Shown piece after piece: positions 14,219 to 27,600 of a stretch of DNA of 64,000 nucleotides (positions are counted from its first letter, which is position 1; every line of letters starts with the position of its first letter). The notes under the pieces are model-generated. The model saw nothing but the letters and a program-made list of their open reading frames with translations, was not told where the DNA came from and searched no databases. Source of the DNA: Eremophila alpestris peregrina. Its lineage: Eukaryota; Chordata; Aves; Passeriformes; Alaudidae. Both the position numbers and the translations under genes were made by a program. The DNA lies in the NCBI GenBank assembly GCA_009792885.1, contig WMCF01000029.1:8926313-8990312 (forward strand), in the 5' to 3' direction.

Positions 14219-14479
14219 AGCTGCTGCACACCCCCTAAATGCAGCAGAGCTCCGCAGTGGGCCTGCAAAGCCACCTCAGAAGCACAGAGGGAATAGCCAC
14301 AGCCTTCACTGCAGCTTGAGAAAAGGCAGCACAAGGAGTCTGAAAGGCAATCACTACACGTCTTAAACGGAGGATGGATAAAGCTCTCTTCATACAGCTT
14401 TATTTCATAAAACCTACACACCTGAGCTCCCAGGGTAAAAACCAACAGTAAAGAATTATCCTGAACATTAATGAACACT

Positions 14480-14668
14480 GAATCACAGAAGGGGTGAGAC
14501 TGGAAGGGACCACAGTGGGTCATCTGGTGCAACTTCCTGGTTCCAACAGAGTCATCCCAGAGCACATGGCACAGGATTGCATCCAGACAGTTCTGGAATA
14601 TCTCCAGGGAGGGGGACTCCACACCCTCAGGGCAATCTGTGCTCAGTCACCCGCACAGCAACACACAC
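14480..14668 (-). mobile_element. CR1 LINE 3' fragment, minus strand
   Basis: Read on the plus strand, the segment begins with a GAATCACAGAA block and then GACTGGAAGGGACC. It continues with the TCATCTGGTGCAACTTCCTG and CATCCCAGAGCACATGGCAC blocks, then TCTCCAGGGAGGGGGACTCC and GTGCTCAGTCACCCGCACAG. This is the well-known reverse-complement order of the 3' end of avian CR1 elements, whose forward copies end in short ATTCTATG-type repeats. The element is therefore on the minus strand and is 5'-truncated, as CR1 copies usually are. There is no coding capacity. Confidence 0.87.
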
Positions 14669-17600
14669 TCCTTAGGGGGCTCAGTTATGACACTGAAACA
14701 GAGGTCAATAAAAGCAAACATTTAAACCTAATTACATTTAAAAAGCATTTCTCTACCTGAAGATCCCTCACAGTTTGTAAAGAAATAGAAATGGAGGATA
14801 CACACCCCTCACAACAATACATCAACACATTTCCAAGTATTTCTGTATATTTTGTTCAGCACCAGGCAATTTCCACTAAGACACAATTCCAGGAGTAAGA
14901 GATTTAACTACAATTGAACTTGCTGGCAAAACAGACATATAACGAAGTGAGGAAGTCTTAATGCTGTGAAATAAATGAACACCCAGACTCCTCCATGCCA
15001 GCCCCAGAGTGCCCAAGTGAGCTGTCAGCACCCAGCCTGGAACACAGGCACACAGTCCTCCATGGCATCCATGTAAAATGGCCAGAGGTGACTTCTCCCT
15101 TCTCTGCTTTCAAGAGTTCTCTTTGACTCTGTCCTCTAGCTGACATAGTTTACTCTTGGTGAAGACTCTGTTCCCCATTGTATTTCCCCAGAAGGCTGAG
15201 CAATGTTAAGAATTCAGACATGGTTCTTTGCTTCATTGTATAATTGAGTTGCTTCATATTCCAAGAAGCTTTTGTGTTATTTTAGAGCTGTCTTGAAGAC
15301 AACCATGCAACTAGTCTCAACTGCAACAGTATGAAGCATCTGGGAGCAGGATTATTTCTGTCATGTGCTGCCAAAATAATATTTTGCTTATGGAATTAAA
15401 ATTTTAGGGATTTTCCCAAATCCACATAATGTTCTTGAATGCTTAAATTTGCATTATGACATTTACATTAGCATATACACGTGTAAAAGACCATCTTGCC
15501 AGCCAACTCCTATTGGTTATTCAAAAGCTTAACTCCACCTAAAGCTAGGATTAAAGCATGTTCCTGAAACACTTCAGTTACATCAACAGATTTTCTTCAG
15601 CTAAGTGCCTTTTCCATCTGCTCTTACAATCACATCTGCATGTGTCTTCAGTGATCACCTTGCCATAACCATGGACACCTACCCAATTCCCTAGACAGGA
15701 ACAAGATCCCCAGTTTTTTAAATGTGCTATTCCTGTAGACACAGAAATTGAAGTCTCAGCTCCTTAGCAGAAATGACCACAGCAAAATGCTGAATATGAT
15801 GCAGTAAAGGATTCTACTACCTGTCATAAATGTTTCTCAAATACAAATGCTTGTAAAATAAACCAGCCTCTAAACACTTTGTCCCTATATCCCAGCTAGT
15901 GCAGAACACAACTAAAGGAACTCTGTATTTGCAATGTTTATTTTCTCTTTCTGTAGGAATAAGTTCTGCTGAAAGGAACATTTTGCTGTATTGTTTCAAG
16001 CTTTTGTAAGAAAGAGGCAGACCATCAAGGCAGTGCTCCTACTCAGCTACAACCCCAGATGAGAGAACACAAAAATGTTACCCTTAATTCTTGTAATTGG
16101 AGATAACTGAGAAAATACTAATTGTATGAAAACCCATTCCACACAACTTTATTGGATTTGTTGAAAGGCAAAACAATAGTAATGCAGAGTGTCAAGTACT
16201 CATCCATTTCTGTTGAATTGCAGGATGAAACTATATTGTTTGCTCCTTCAGTGTTGAAGGCAGAAACAACACGCTCATACCCAGCTTCCAAATGATTTCC
16301 CACACCATTCCCAACACTGATAGTTCCCAAACACCCTTTACTCAGCTGCCAGAACTTCTCACTTCCCTGTGACAACCTCTATGGTGCAATGATATACATT
16401 AACACAAATCTGTCACATCAGAAACAAGAAAGGGAAGACAGTGCAAAATAAACTCTGTTTACTGTCCAAATATCTGACAGAGGATGTATCAGAACTGCAG
16501 TGCCTCATGCCCCAAGCCCAAGGAGTACCCACTGCCACAGACTCAATGTCCTAACTGTTTCTAAGAATGGATTCCTATGTTTCTGGCTTTGGCCACCAAG
16601 GCAGATGCTCTTGAATGATTGTGCTGGAAAATAACTATCCTGCAATGATCCTGCTGGGCCTCCAAAGGGCTGTTCCTCCTCAGAGCCGCATGCTGCAGAG
16701 CTGGAAGCAGTGCTGCCAGTCCCAGACCTGCACAGGTGTGCTCTGCAGCCCAGAGCTCACTTACTTCCTTACCCTATTCTCCCCTCAAACCTAAGACTGC
16801 TCTTTCTACTTTCATGGTAAGAACAAAACCAGAAGCTTCCCTGGCCAGGAGAAAATTGGTAGACTGATGACTGCATAGACAAAACTATGACCAGAAACTC
16901 TCTCATTTCTCACTTATGCATTGCAGTATTTGATTTGTTCTGTTTGAGTTAATGAAAGGGGACTGCCCAGAAACATCCATTAGACCATTGTAAATGTCAG
17001 ATACACCTTTTCAGAGCCACAGAAGGGAGGACAGGCCTGGCTGATCACTGACAAGGCTGTTGGTCAAATTAATTGACATGGAAAAACCAACAGATTTCAA
17101 GTTTCATTATTAAATCCTGCTGGCAAACCTAAAAATTCAGTCATATTTTTCTTTCAGGTCAAATTGTCTCTCTACCAAACTATGTTTTGCCCAGAAATAC
17201 CCTTGTCCACATCTGTAGCAGAATCCTCATTCAGCACAAGACATCTTTACCACTCCATCCCCCACAGAATTACCTGCTTGTTTTTGGCTTATCTTTTTGA
17301 AGAGCATGACCATAATTTACTGAAGCAATATTATGTGAGGTCAAAACATTCACACAAGAATTTATCTTCTCACACTCACCTCCAATTACAGCCCAAACCA
17401 CGTAGCAGAGCTGTTCATTAAAGCCCCAGCTATGTAACAGTGCTGTTCACCTGCTGCTCCTGCACACTTCATGCTCAGTTTTAATACCCACTGTACACAT
17501 TGTTCACAAAATGGAATAGTCTGGGGCTTTTTAAATGCCAAAACCATGCGGCTAACAAGTCTTCAAATTATCAAAGCTTTTGCAAAGGTCATATTTACTT

Positions 17601-20600
17601 TTGTCTCCTTACAAATTACATACATCTTTTGGCAATTCTTGTTCCTGATCATTTGCACTTGACACGGGAAGTATGTGACCTTTTAACTCTTATTAATAGT
17701 TTATGCTACATCACATGTGAATTCCCCACTCTCCTCTCTTGCTTACCTGAACTGAGTGAATTTTGTCATCTTGTTCACAGGCCTATGAAAGGCTCCAGAC
17801 CTCACATGCAATATACCGTGCTTTTCCATGAATTATTCAAGCACCAGTGTTCTTCCATCATCCATCTCTGGCTGGCTCTATTTCTTCCACACTATTGAGG
17901 TCTTGACTTACAAGCAAACTTGCTATTCTTTCTTGATTGTCACACTTTATTACAATTAATATTAATTATGTGGGTTCTTGTCCAATATGTAGCTTTCTGG
18001 GCATAAAAGATTGTCATGTTGTAAGGTTTTTTTCTTTGCAAACTTTATGTAATAAAGCATTCTCCTGTCAGGAGCTGTCAGCACCACATATATCTACTTG
18101 ATAATAACTGTACAGTAATAGAGTTAGCTAAGGAAGTAGTGTGCAAGCCGACATGAATTCCCATGGAGAGCCAATCTTGTAGCTCACCCGTGATTTCCTA
18201 TGGCTGACATGCAGTGAAACACAAAGTGTTGCAAACAGCCTGCTTGACAAAATGAATAACCTGTTACAGCCTTGAAAGAAATGCTGGCCTAGGATGTTAA
18301 ACTTCTATTGGAGGCTTAGGTATAATAAGTAGGTTCTGACAAATACTGTTCACACAAATGTTTGCAGAATGAGAGTGCTCCATGAATATTAATGAAAACA
18401 CATTTTCCTGAGTATTTGCAATCCACACAGTAAACTAGGAGTCTTTGACCCTTCAAGTGCCTTGTCCCCATTAAAGGGACAAATCTGAGTGATTTTAAAC
18501 AAAGGTATTTTATCCCATGGTTGAGAAGTGGGAACACTATTTTGTTATAGAAACCAAAATCCACAGCAGACCTAACAATAGTCACAGGAAGAAGCAGAGA
18601 GAAAACTACAGTTGTTAAAACAATTACATATTCTGCATGTTCTCCTGTAACATCACCAACCTGAGCAGTGGCCATCAGTTATGGATTACGGGAAGATTAA
18701 CAATAAAAGAGCAGACTATCTATTAAGCCTGATTAAAGGGTCACACTTGGACTGAAAACAATGAAGACAAAATCCAGTCTAGAATCAGCTGGTCAATGCA
18801 CAGTAATGGCAGATACAAAAACCCACCACACTCTGTACTGCAAGGAGAAGGTTTCCAGGACAGGAAGGTAACACAGAATGATGCAGTGTGATGATATGAA
18901 ATAGCATTTAAACTCAAAAATAAATCATGTTGCATGAGAGGCATCAGGAGAAGTGAGGGCACCAGCAAAAAGAGACTGAAAGACAAAGATTCAAGTCACC
19001 ATGCAGCTGTGAATTAGAAACAAAGTATGATTAATATAATGTAAACTGGACCCATGATAAGTATAACAAGGAAAGAACAAATACTGCTGCCCTGTCTGCA
19101 AAGGACAAAGTAATCATTTTCCCTCAGGTAGGGCCCAAAATTAAATATAAGAAATCTGAGAGCATCACAGCCTAATGATGTCCATTGGCAGGATACTGGT
19201 AAGCAGCCAAGAAGAAAAAAGAAATAAAATCTGTGTTGTATAAAGCTATTTTTAACCACCAGAATGAAACATTCCTTCCTTGCTGCAGCAGTTATCTGTA
19301 GTAAAAGGAGTAATACAGCTGGAGAGCACTAGTGCAAACGCAGCCTACTGAGCACATGGAGTGTGGGGACAAACAGAGATCAAGCAGAGATGTGCTGGGC
19401 TTCACCAGCTGAGCTAAACATGCAATACCCTAAGGGGAAAAGTAAAGGCGAGCACATGATATTGACAGTCTGCTGCAGCTGTCACCCTGCCAGCCACAGG
19501 AGCCACAGCACACACAGCACTGATTGCACTCCCCAGCACAACTAACATGGAAGGCACTGAATAGCAGTGGCTGTGGCAATGCTCAGTTATCCCATGGGGT
19601 GTTTGCACCAACAGCACCTTCCCCTCCCAAAGGTCAGCACAGCCTGGTTTGGCTGCTCTGGAACTGCCTGTGCCTCTGAGGATCCTTCTCTTCTTGCTAA
19701 TTATACCTTTAGATTGTGTTCTTTGGTTATGATGCCTGTTTACTTCAGACAAATATTTTGAGAACTGGAGGCAGAAAAGATCTCTAAAAGAGAAAGGAAA
19801 GTATTAGAGTGAACAGAAAAAGAAAATAAATCAAGCCCTGGACCATAAAACTGGTTACCACTTGGCTGCCGATGGCTGCATCCTAAGACCAAGACCAGCA
19901 CTTTCCCCTAATGATATCAGAAAATTTCTTTGTGTTTGAATATGCTGTGCATAGAGTCCCACGTGGACAATAACATTCATCTTTGTTACATCTATCCTTA
20001 ACTTAAAAACTGTTCAAAGAAACAGAATTCATTGAGTGGCTGGCAGCTTCCTCAATTGAAAGAAATTCTCTAACCACTTTTGTTCACATCATGTGATTGA
20101 AAGACTACCTGTAATAAAAAGAAAGCAGGAACAAACCCAATGGGCTTTTCTACATCAAATAACCCTTTTATAGACAAGACAGATGCCCTAGAAGTCCTGC
20201 AGATTCTAATGTGCTTCATGATAGCAAAGAGCAAAGCAAAACGTGATCCTTTAAATTCTTGCTGACTAGACAGCACATTTCCATCAGAAAACTAAAATCA
20301 ATGGCCTTGAAATAAGTTTAAAAATCTTCTAATACGCAAAATATTTTTACTGAGTTTGGCACGCAATTGCACCATGAAGATGTATTGCCTCAATAGCCAC
20401 GTTTCTCAGCCGAAGTTACTAAGTGACCACAACTGTGGGTCTGAAAGCTCTTTTGCTACCGGAGATATTTCACTTCCAGTAGCCTCCAGTAACCCCTCAG
20501 GGCACAAGCAGAAGTTATATATAAACATATAACAAGGTTATCTTGCACAAGAGGAAAATATTTTCCTCTCTCAAAGAAAGTTTTATTGTTTTGCTAACAC

Positions 20601-21591
20601 AGCAAAGCTCCTGTTCAAGAGGAAGGGAAGAAAGGGTGCAACAGAGGCAAGAAAAGTGAGAATCGATTAAAAATAAAGACATTGAAATTTATTAGCATGC
20701 ATATGTCAAGACATCATGGATACTTTTCAGCACATCTGTCGGTCTAATCAGTCCCCAAAGTTATATAGTGCTTAATTATTTTTAAAGAATTTTTTGAAAC
20801 ATTGACCCAGTGGAACTGGGGATCTACAAAATTTATTTGCTCTGAAATTCAAAAAGCATTTCTGTTACAAATACCAGAAGCCAAGACTCAGCATGCAAAT
20901 GAGCTGTTGCAAAGCCAGCCGGGGTGTGAACTTACAGCACTTGGGGCTCTCTGGTGTGGCTGCAGAATGTCCCCCAGCAGGAAAGCTGCTGCAGCAGGGG
21001 CTTTGCAGGGTAAGAACTCACACAGAAGTGCTGCAGAGTAACCAATGCACTGTAACACACACCCTGCTTCTCTCTCAATGTTTCATGTGCCTATGGCCAT
21101 TGTAGCACCCTGTCACCCAGTGCAAGGAGATACCCTAACAACCAAACTGAGCTTTCTTTCCAAGCAAGAATTCATCACCAAAACCATACTGCGACTATGT
21201 AGAAAGAAAGACACACAGCTTTTGACATTGCTGTGCTTTTGATCAGTCAAAGCAGTTATCTGCTTTAAATTAATTTTCAGCAGTTACATGAATTTTCCAG
21301 GTAAGAGACATTATGCAAATATCTACTGTTATTTAGTCACACCTCAAAAATATGATTGTTAAGCAAACATGAACACAGGTGTAGACTGCTTCCTGGTCCA
21401 GACCTCCCTGAACACTGTTAAAACAGAACTGGTTTCCATGAGCACTGGATGGATACTGTGATTATCCACTATCAGGACAGTAATTAAATACTGCATATCT
21501 TTGAAATCCAGCCTGTGGTGTCTTGTCTCTTGAGTCAATTGTGATACTCCTCTTTCCCAATGTGCTGTGCAGAAGTTTTCCACAAACGTGT
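14669..21591. other. Non-coding stretch, nothing recognised
   Basis: AT-rich sequence with only short, overlapping open frames (the longest is 132 codons at 17500-17898). The interval near 15.38-15.49 kb is strongly AT-rich and contains an ATTTGCAT octamer; it could be a conserved regulatory element, but nothing proves it. No RNA gene or repeat family was recognised. Confidence 0.45.
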
Positions 21592-21617
21592 TAACTTATC
21601 CATTAAAGGATAAGTTA
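21592..21617. repeat. Perfect 10-bp inverted repeat with paired GATA-type sites
   Basis: TAACTTATCC and GGATAAGTTA flank a 6-base spacer. Each arm contains a GATAAG core, one on each strand, matching the binding motif of GATA-family factors. The structure is visible directly; any regulatory role is inference. Confidence 0.6.
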
Positions 21618-24600
21618 CCCTACCTATTTCTAAATGCAGGAGACTACTCATATAAAGCACTTCCAATTGTTTTTTTTTCTCTCTGGATTGAGCTATGCCC
21701 ACAGTTAGCACCTCCCTCAGGACTTTATCAACAGCTGCTAGAAAAGGTATTAATTTGCACCTTGCCAAAAATCTGGGTGTAGCAGTCAGAAAGTCCCATC
21801 TGGCACTGCCTTTGCCCTCCTCAGGTCAAAGCCAAGGAGTGCAGTTGGATCCAACAGCCACACTGGCAAGGAGACACCGTGGTTATCTCCTGAGCACCAA
21901 GAACATGGCATGGGGACTGTCAGGAACACGATGTTGTCAGGAATATGCATGTGCTGATCAAATCCTGAGCAGTGGCAGAGCGAGTGCCCAGCTCACAGAG
22001 GGCTGTCCTTGGCTGGAGACAAAACCTGCACCCGACCCACAGGGATTGAGGGAGGGGGCACAAACTGCAGGTACTCAAACTCAGCCATTGCCACTCTGAA
22101 AATCTCACAGGCTCCTTAAGATGACAGTTTTTCCTTTAAGTTAGTATAAATGGACATAGCTATGCTTTTAAAGCCTGCTAAAATTTCACTGATCGCAAGC
22201 AGGACAACATTTCCTTCTGCTATTTCCATCATGCTGGTACACTTCAGGTTGTGCATCCACAGAGAGTTCCCATCATAAAACTCTAAACATTTATGTCTCA
22301 AGAAACACAGAAAGTAGCTGAGGGACAGAATTTGTGTGTTTCAATGCATCTAATTTTAAAACAAGCATTCATACATCAAAGCAAAGTGTCTACAAGGGAA
22401 ACAGGTACAAAATATGATCTGACATTTATCACCTTCTTGTATTGATGAGTGGGCATCCTCTGGCCTTCCCTTGACAGCATTCCCAGGCAACAAACAATGA
22501 AACAAATAGCAGATTTTTAAAGAATTATTTGTTCCCAGACTGTTATGCTAGTGGAAATGGTCATGTCTGTTCTCCATTCCAGGTTAACAGGGGTAATAGT
22601 CAGAACTTCCATGTTTGGTTTCTCGCTGTGCAGGGGCTGTGGCCTGGCTTGAAACAACCAATTCCAGCCAATACAGAGGCCAACACATCACCAGTATCAG
22701 GAGAATTGTACTTCACCATCAGTGCAAATCCCACCTGCTGAAGGAGACCTGCCTCTCCTTGTACGAGAATTTGTGAAAGCAAGGTGCTCAAAGCAGGGAC
22801 CCTTGTTACACATGTGTCCAAACAGTTTTATATGAAGCATAACACAATTATATTGTCATCAGATCCAAGCATGAGATCTTAGTTAATATTCCAAATTTGG
22901 TACAACTTGATACTTTTTGTTGATAAAATACAGAATCTTTTTAAAATTGATGTCTGCTTAATCTGCAGAATCAGTAGACACACGTGACACTTAAAGTGTA
23001 ATGAATCATGCATTTTTATAATGAATCCAACAGTGAAGGTGAAAAACACTCTTTGATCTTTCTTCTAACAGCCCAGTTATTCCTGGATTTCTACACAGTA
23101 GGTGTCTATGGATTACTTTCAATTAAACAACCTGTTTTACTTTCTATTCTGTTATGAAAGCAAACCCTTTCAAGTCTACAATGACATAACACATGGCTCA
23201 GTAGTCCTACTTGAGTAGGTGGAAATTTAAGCTCCTGATCCCCTATTTGCTTTACTGTTGCTGAGACTGCCCCAAACCATCCCCCTGAGGAGTGGGGAAA
23301 GAGGACCAGCACAAATCTACAAGCATTTCACCATTTCTCTGCTCATTCTTCTCCACTAGCAGTATCACAGCAAAAAGCAACAGACATTTATTCCTCCCAT
23401 TGCAGCAGTAAAAGAAAACCTTTCCCATGCTGCTGTTACTGATCACAGACCCGAGATGAAAAATCACAGGATATGCATAAATGTGGAGAGCACAGAAGAA
23501 AATAAGCAACTACAGTGGTTTGTGACAAGTTTACAGCTGTAACATACTCCAAGAGTTTCCTTGTTTCCTTATTTCTGCCCAGCTGTCCTTTCTGGCCTGC
23601 TGTGCAGCCACGAGAGCTTCACATCTCCTGTCCAGGGCTGAAAGCCTCCCAGCCAAAGCTTTTCTAGTCCCTCCCTCTGCTGTTGCTCTGCATGTTGAGA
23701 CAGTGACCAAAGAAGTGAGAAAAGCTGGAAGAAGCTGGGACAAGGAATCAAAGCAGCACTGCTCCAGCTCCTCCATAAAGTTATTGGGGCAGATTCTTTT
23801 GAAGCCATTTTTCTTCTTGAAAAACATGCTGTAATCCCCTTTTTGACAGTTTCCTCAGAAATTCATGTAAACCATTCTGCAGAGGGCAATTTATATTTGC
23901 AAGTACAGATGAAAGATATTACTGAATTTCTAATGTGGATTGCAAATTTAAGTTCTGATGAACTGTCAGTGCCATTTGTTCCACAAAAAAACACCCAGTG
24001 ATTGCAGAAAGCAATAGGGCTCTTTCATACCTTCTATTCTGTTGCTACAATTGTTTGCACAGGAGCACCAACACAACTTACATTTCTCTGGTTATTTAAT
24101 TAAAAAATAATGCATGTTGTAGACCTTAGCATGGAATTCAACAGACCCTTTTCTAGCAGAAAAATAGTGGATCCATGTTGTAATCTGTGCAACACTGACA
24201 GTGGGGGACCTCCTTTGTCCTGGACACTCAGAAGAAAGGACAAGATGCATAGACTGTGATTTAATTAATAAGTGTGTTTATTAATACACTACATGTGGCA
24301 ATTAGCAGCAATAGCTGGCATGATGCTGACCCAAGTCCCACCAGCTGTGGTGAGGTGCTGTTGCTCACTCACATTAACTCCAGTTCCCTGCCACAGTCAT
24401 GTGTCTATTGACAGCTCTTACATGCAGTGACAAGGGTGCTCTCTCCAGATGTGACTTTTTTTAGTGTTTTTCCCTCCAGCAGCCTTGGGTTACCCCTTTG
24501 TAAGAGAGAGATCACACAGGGAACAAGCGTCTCCACTGCCAACCCAGCTGTGCTCCCAACTGCTGCAAGAGGCAAAATGCACCACTAATATGGAAACTGG

Positions 24601-27600
24601 AAGGAGAAGTGTCCCTGCAGTGCCAAAGTTGGGAACTCCTTATTGAGGGGATGACAGAAAGCCAGAGCAGTGGGATTTGCTTTCCCTCCCACAGGCAGCA
24701 GACAGCGTCCAGGCTGTTCCACACATCATACAGTACCAAGCATAAATCAGAGCAAAACTTAAAAGGGATTTTCATTTCCACACGTTCAAGCACAGTCCTC
24801 TACCCGAGCCCTGCAGAAATGTTCATCCCAAAGAGGTTAGATGCACTCAGTGCCCAGCCTAACCCAAAGACCATGGAGACACAAAGATACTTTCAAAATA
24901 CCTATGTATGTGTAGCTACATAAAGCAGATATAGCTCAAGCTGTGCCTGAAATCAGTGAAGTAAATAATGCTTGTAGGTGTTCAGAGTGACTACTCAGTT
25001 CCAGCTACCAAGAGCTGTGAGTTTATACTCCCATCTACTATAATGAAATATATATTCACAAATATATTTCTAAAAAAAATAAAGCTTAGGAATAGTTAAC
25101 TTCTAATTGGAGTAATGACTTTAGATGATTAAAAAATTTCTGCATAACTGCTAAAGGTAAGGCATGCAGTAAATCTCAGTCCAAATGGCATCTTGTTATG
25201 TGGAACTTCAAATCAAGTGGAACAAACAATGGTTAGAGGCATGTTGTGTTCCGCATAATGCTCTTTTGTATCTATTGTTTAGCTTATACACAGATCCATC
25301 TTGAATCTAGTTAACTAGTAATTAAAGGGCTGCAGAATTCAGTTTTGTCTGAGATACTGCTGCAATACACACCAATTCATTTCATGAGCTTTTGCAGTGG
25401 TCCTATTTTGGTAATTTGCTGTTATTTGAAAAGAGACATCTCATATTGCAATCTGAATTTAGAAAATATATTACCTTTACTTCCTGTGGTATGAGATACC
25501 TGCATTTGAAAAATACAACCATTTTCATAACCAGAACTATTTCACAAGATATTAGTTTCCTTCTTTTCCCAGAAGATCCATGTACTAGCACCACTGCAGA
25601 AGTGTCCATTATAACAAGCCCATTTGTGATTTAATCAGAGAAGCTTTGTTGAATTCCGAGTAGAATTTAATTATGAATACTCTACATAGAATGTCCTAAT
25701 TTTGTGGTTAGAACTAAATATTTACTTGGTCTCTTTTAACTTGTTTCAAGGACAACAAATATCTACTGAAACATGATTTTGTTTTTTCTAAGAGTTATCT
25801 AGCTAATATCCTAGTTCACAATAGTACTGTTATTTTGGGGATTGCAAACATTGGCTAACATCAAAAAGCAATTCAATCAATTCTCGTAGCTGAAACTCTT
25901 CTGAAAAAAAATTTAAAATTTAAAATGTGTTTGTGGTACAACCAGCCCAACAGGTCTGAATTCAAATGGACATTTGCCTCTCTAGTAAGAGCTGAGTAAA
26001 GAAAGGAATTTAGAAAATAATTCTTAACACTGGTCTTGGCAGTTCAAATAGCCAGAGTGAAAATAAAGAGTTCTGGAAAGCTCCTTTCTTTCTCTAGTTT
26101 AGAAAATGACTGTGGAATGAAATCTAAAATCTTTGCTGCTTTGCCCAGCATCTTAGCTTTTAAAAAAATGTATTGGACCAGATGATGTTGTCAGAATTGA
26201 AAGCATACAAACAGCACCAGAAGCTCCTGTTATCTAGGCTGATTACAAGGCTGCTACAGTAGAAACGTGTCTGTCTTTGCACTGTGAACACATATAACAT
26301 AAGATGACCAGATAAAAATCTACTGAGCAAGGTTTATTTACAATATTAATACATTTGATGCACTCCAAACAATGCCATTAATTTCTAGCAGCGTCTTGTG
26401 TAGCTTCTATAAAATCATCCTTCAGCTTTTCTGATGTTCTGCATGTTGATTCTGACTTTCTCAGCACTTGCTAATTACTGCAGCATCTCCCCAAAACTTT
26501 GATATACTATTAAATATTTAACATCATTCACACACTATATTTTTCAGCCATTACATTTGCACAAGCCAGAAGCTACTAAACCCAGTCAGATGTTAAAGCT
26601 GTAGAAAAAGCATCTCTTCCAGTGCTTTCAGACAAACCTGGAGCAGAGAAAGAAGAAAGGCAGCACACTAGAAGCTCTCAGAACCACCGCCAGCCTCCTT
26701 CCTTCCTCTTCTCTCCAGAAGTCCCCTACACCTGGCTGCTGCTCTGAGAACATACCAAACACTTGGAGATAACAGAGATAAGAGGCAAGATTGGCCAAAA
26801 CCTACAGGCCAGGGCAAGGTGCAGTGCCAGTGTCCTGACAGCCTGCTGATGCTTTAGTCAAGGCTGTACCCGCCCGAAGGGGAGGGCAGGTGCTGTGCCA
26901 GCCCTCAGACAGGACTGCACGTCCTCTCAGCTCACACAGGCAATGCCTGAACAGGCTGCCACTGCCAGAACGGAATGTACATGCCCCAGGGAGCTGACTC
27001 ACCCCCAGGTTCAGCAAAGGACTGCCAGACTACAGAACCTTAGTGGCACTGACTTTTGGGGCAAGTGCGGGATGTGACATGGGGTCTGGAGGAGGCATTA
27101 AACTGGATCATCTGCTGACAACCCTTCCAGGGAATCCATGAGACTTCCAGTGGGAATGACTTATCTCAGGCTGCAACCACCTGAAGAAAGATTTTTTGAA
27201 GGCAGAGTTGGCTGACTTGAGTATCCTGTGTTCCAAAGGCAAAGCTAAGCCATGTTTCTTTGGTTTAGCTGAACTGGAAATACTGCAGCTATAGCTGTTG
27301 TGTGGAGACCTCTCACAGGCCATCAGAGGGACCCTGAATTTCTAAGGTAGAGCTGAGAAGAGTATCAGCCTGGAAGCTCATGTCAAACCTGTCTTAGCAA
27401 TCAAAGTCTGAAATAACAAAACACATCATAATGTCAACATTTGAGAAGAAAAGGTCATATGCCTCCAGCCAAGCTTTGTAGGATTTCCCCTCTGAGTAAC
27501 AGCTGGTCTGTCACTGTCTTACAGCCAGCCTGGCTTAGACACAATCACAGGACAAAAATTAAGGGAATAATCTCCCTGCAGCAGGTCGCTACTGGCAACC

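Larger units (their letters stand above)
1844..14479. other. Long AT-rich non-coding stretch
   Basis: No coding gene is supported. Open frames reach at most 130 codons, overlap on both strands and show no domain. Small features inside are a CA/TA-rich microsatellite near 2.5 kb, AT-rich runs near 4.35-4.40 kb and 7.9-8.1 kb, a G6/C7 fold-back at 9.35 kb, a short CAGA microsatellite at 9.49 kb and a short CA run at 13.78 kb. The 13.70-13.95 kb portion is more GC-rich than its surroundings but has no recognisable exon structure. Confidence 0.5.

Noticed and set aside
14095..14622. 175-codon minus-strand open frame
   Set aside because: It runs through a CTGT microsatellite and into a CR1 fragment, so the open frame is a composition effect.
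17530..17700. Second LINE fragment similar to the one near 1.6 kb
   Set aside because: About 60 bp align roughly around AAAGGTCAT-type sequence, but the LDYCNSLL and later blocks are absent, so it cannot be separated from chance by eye.
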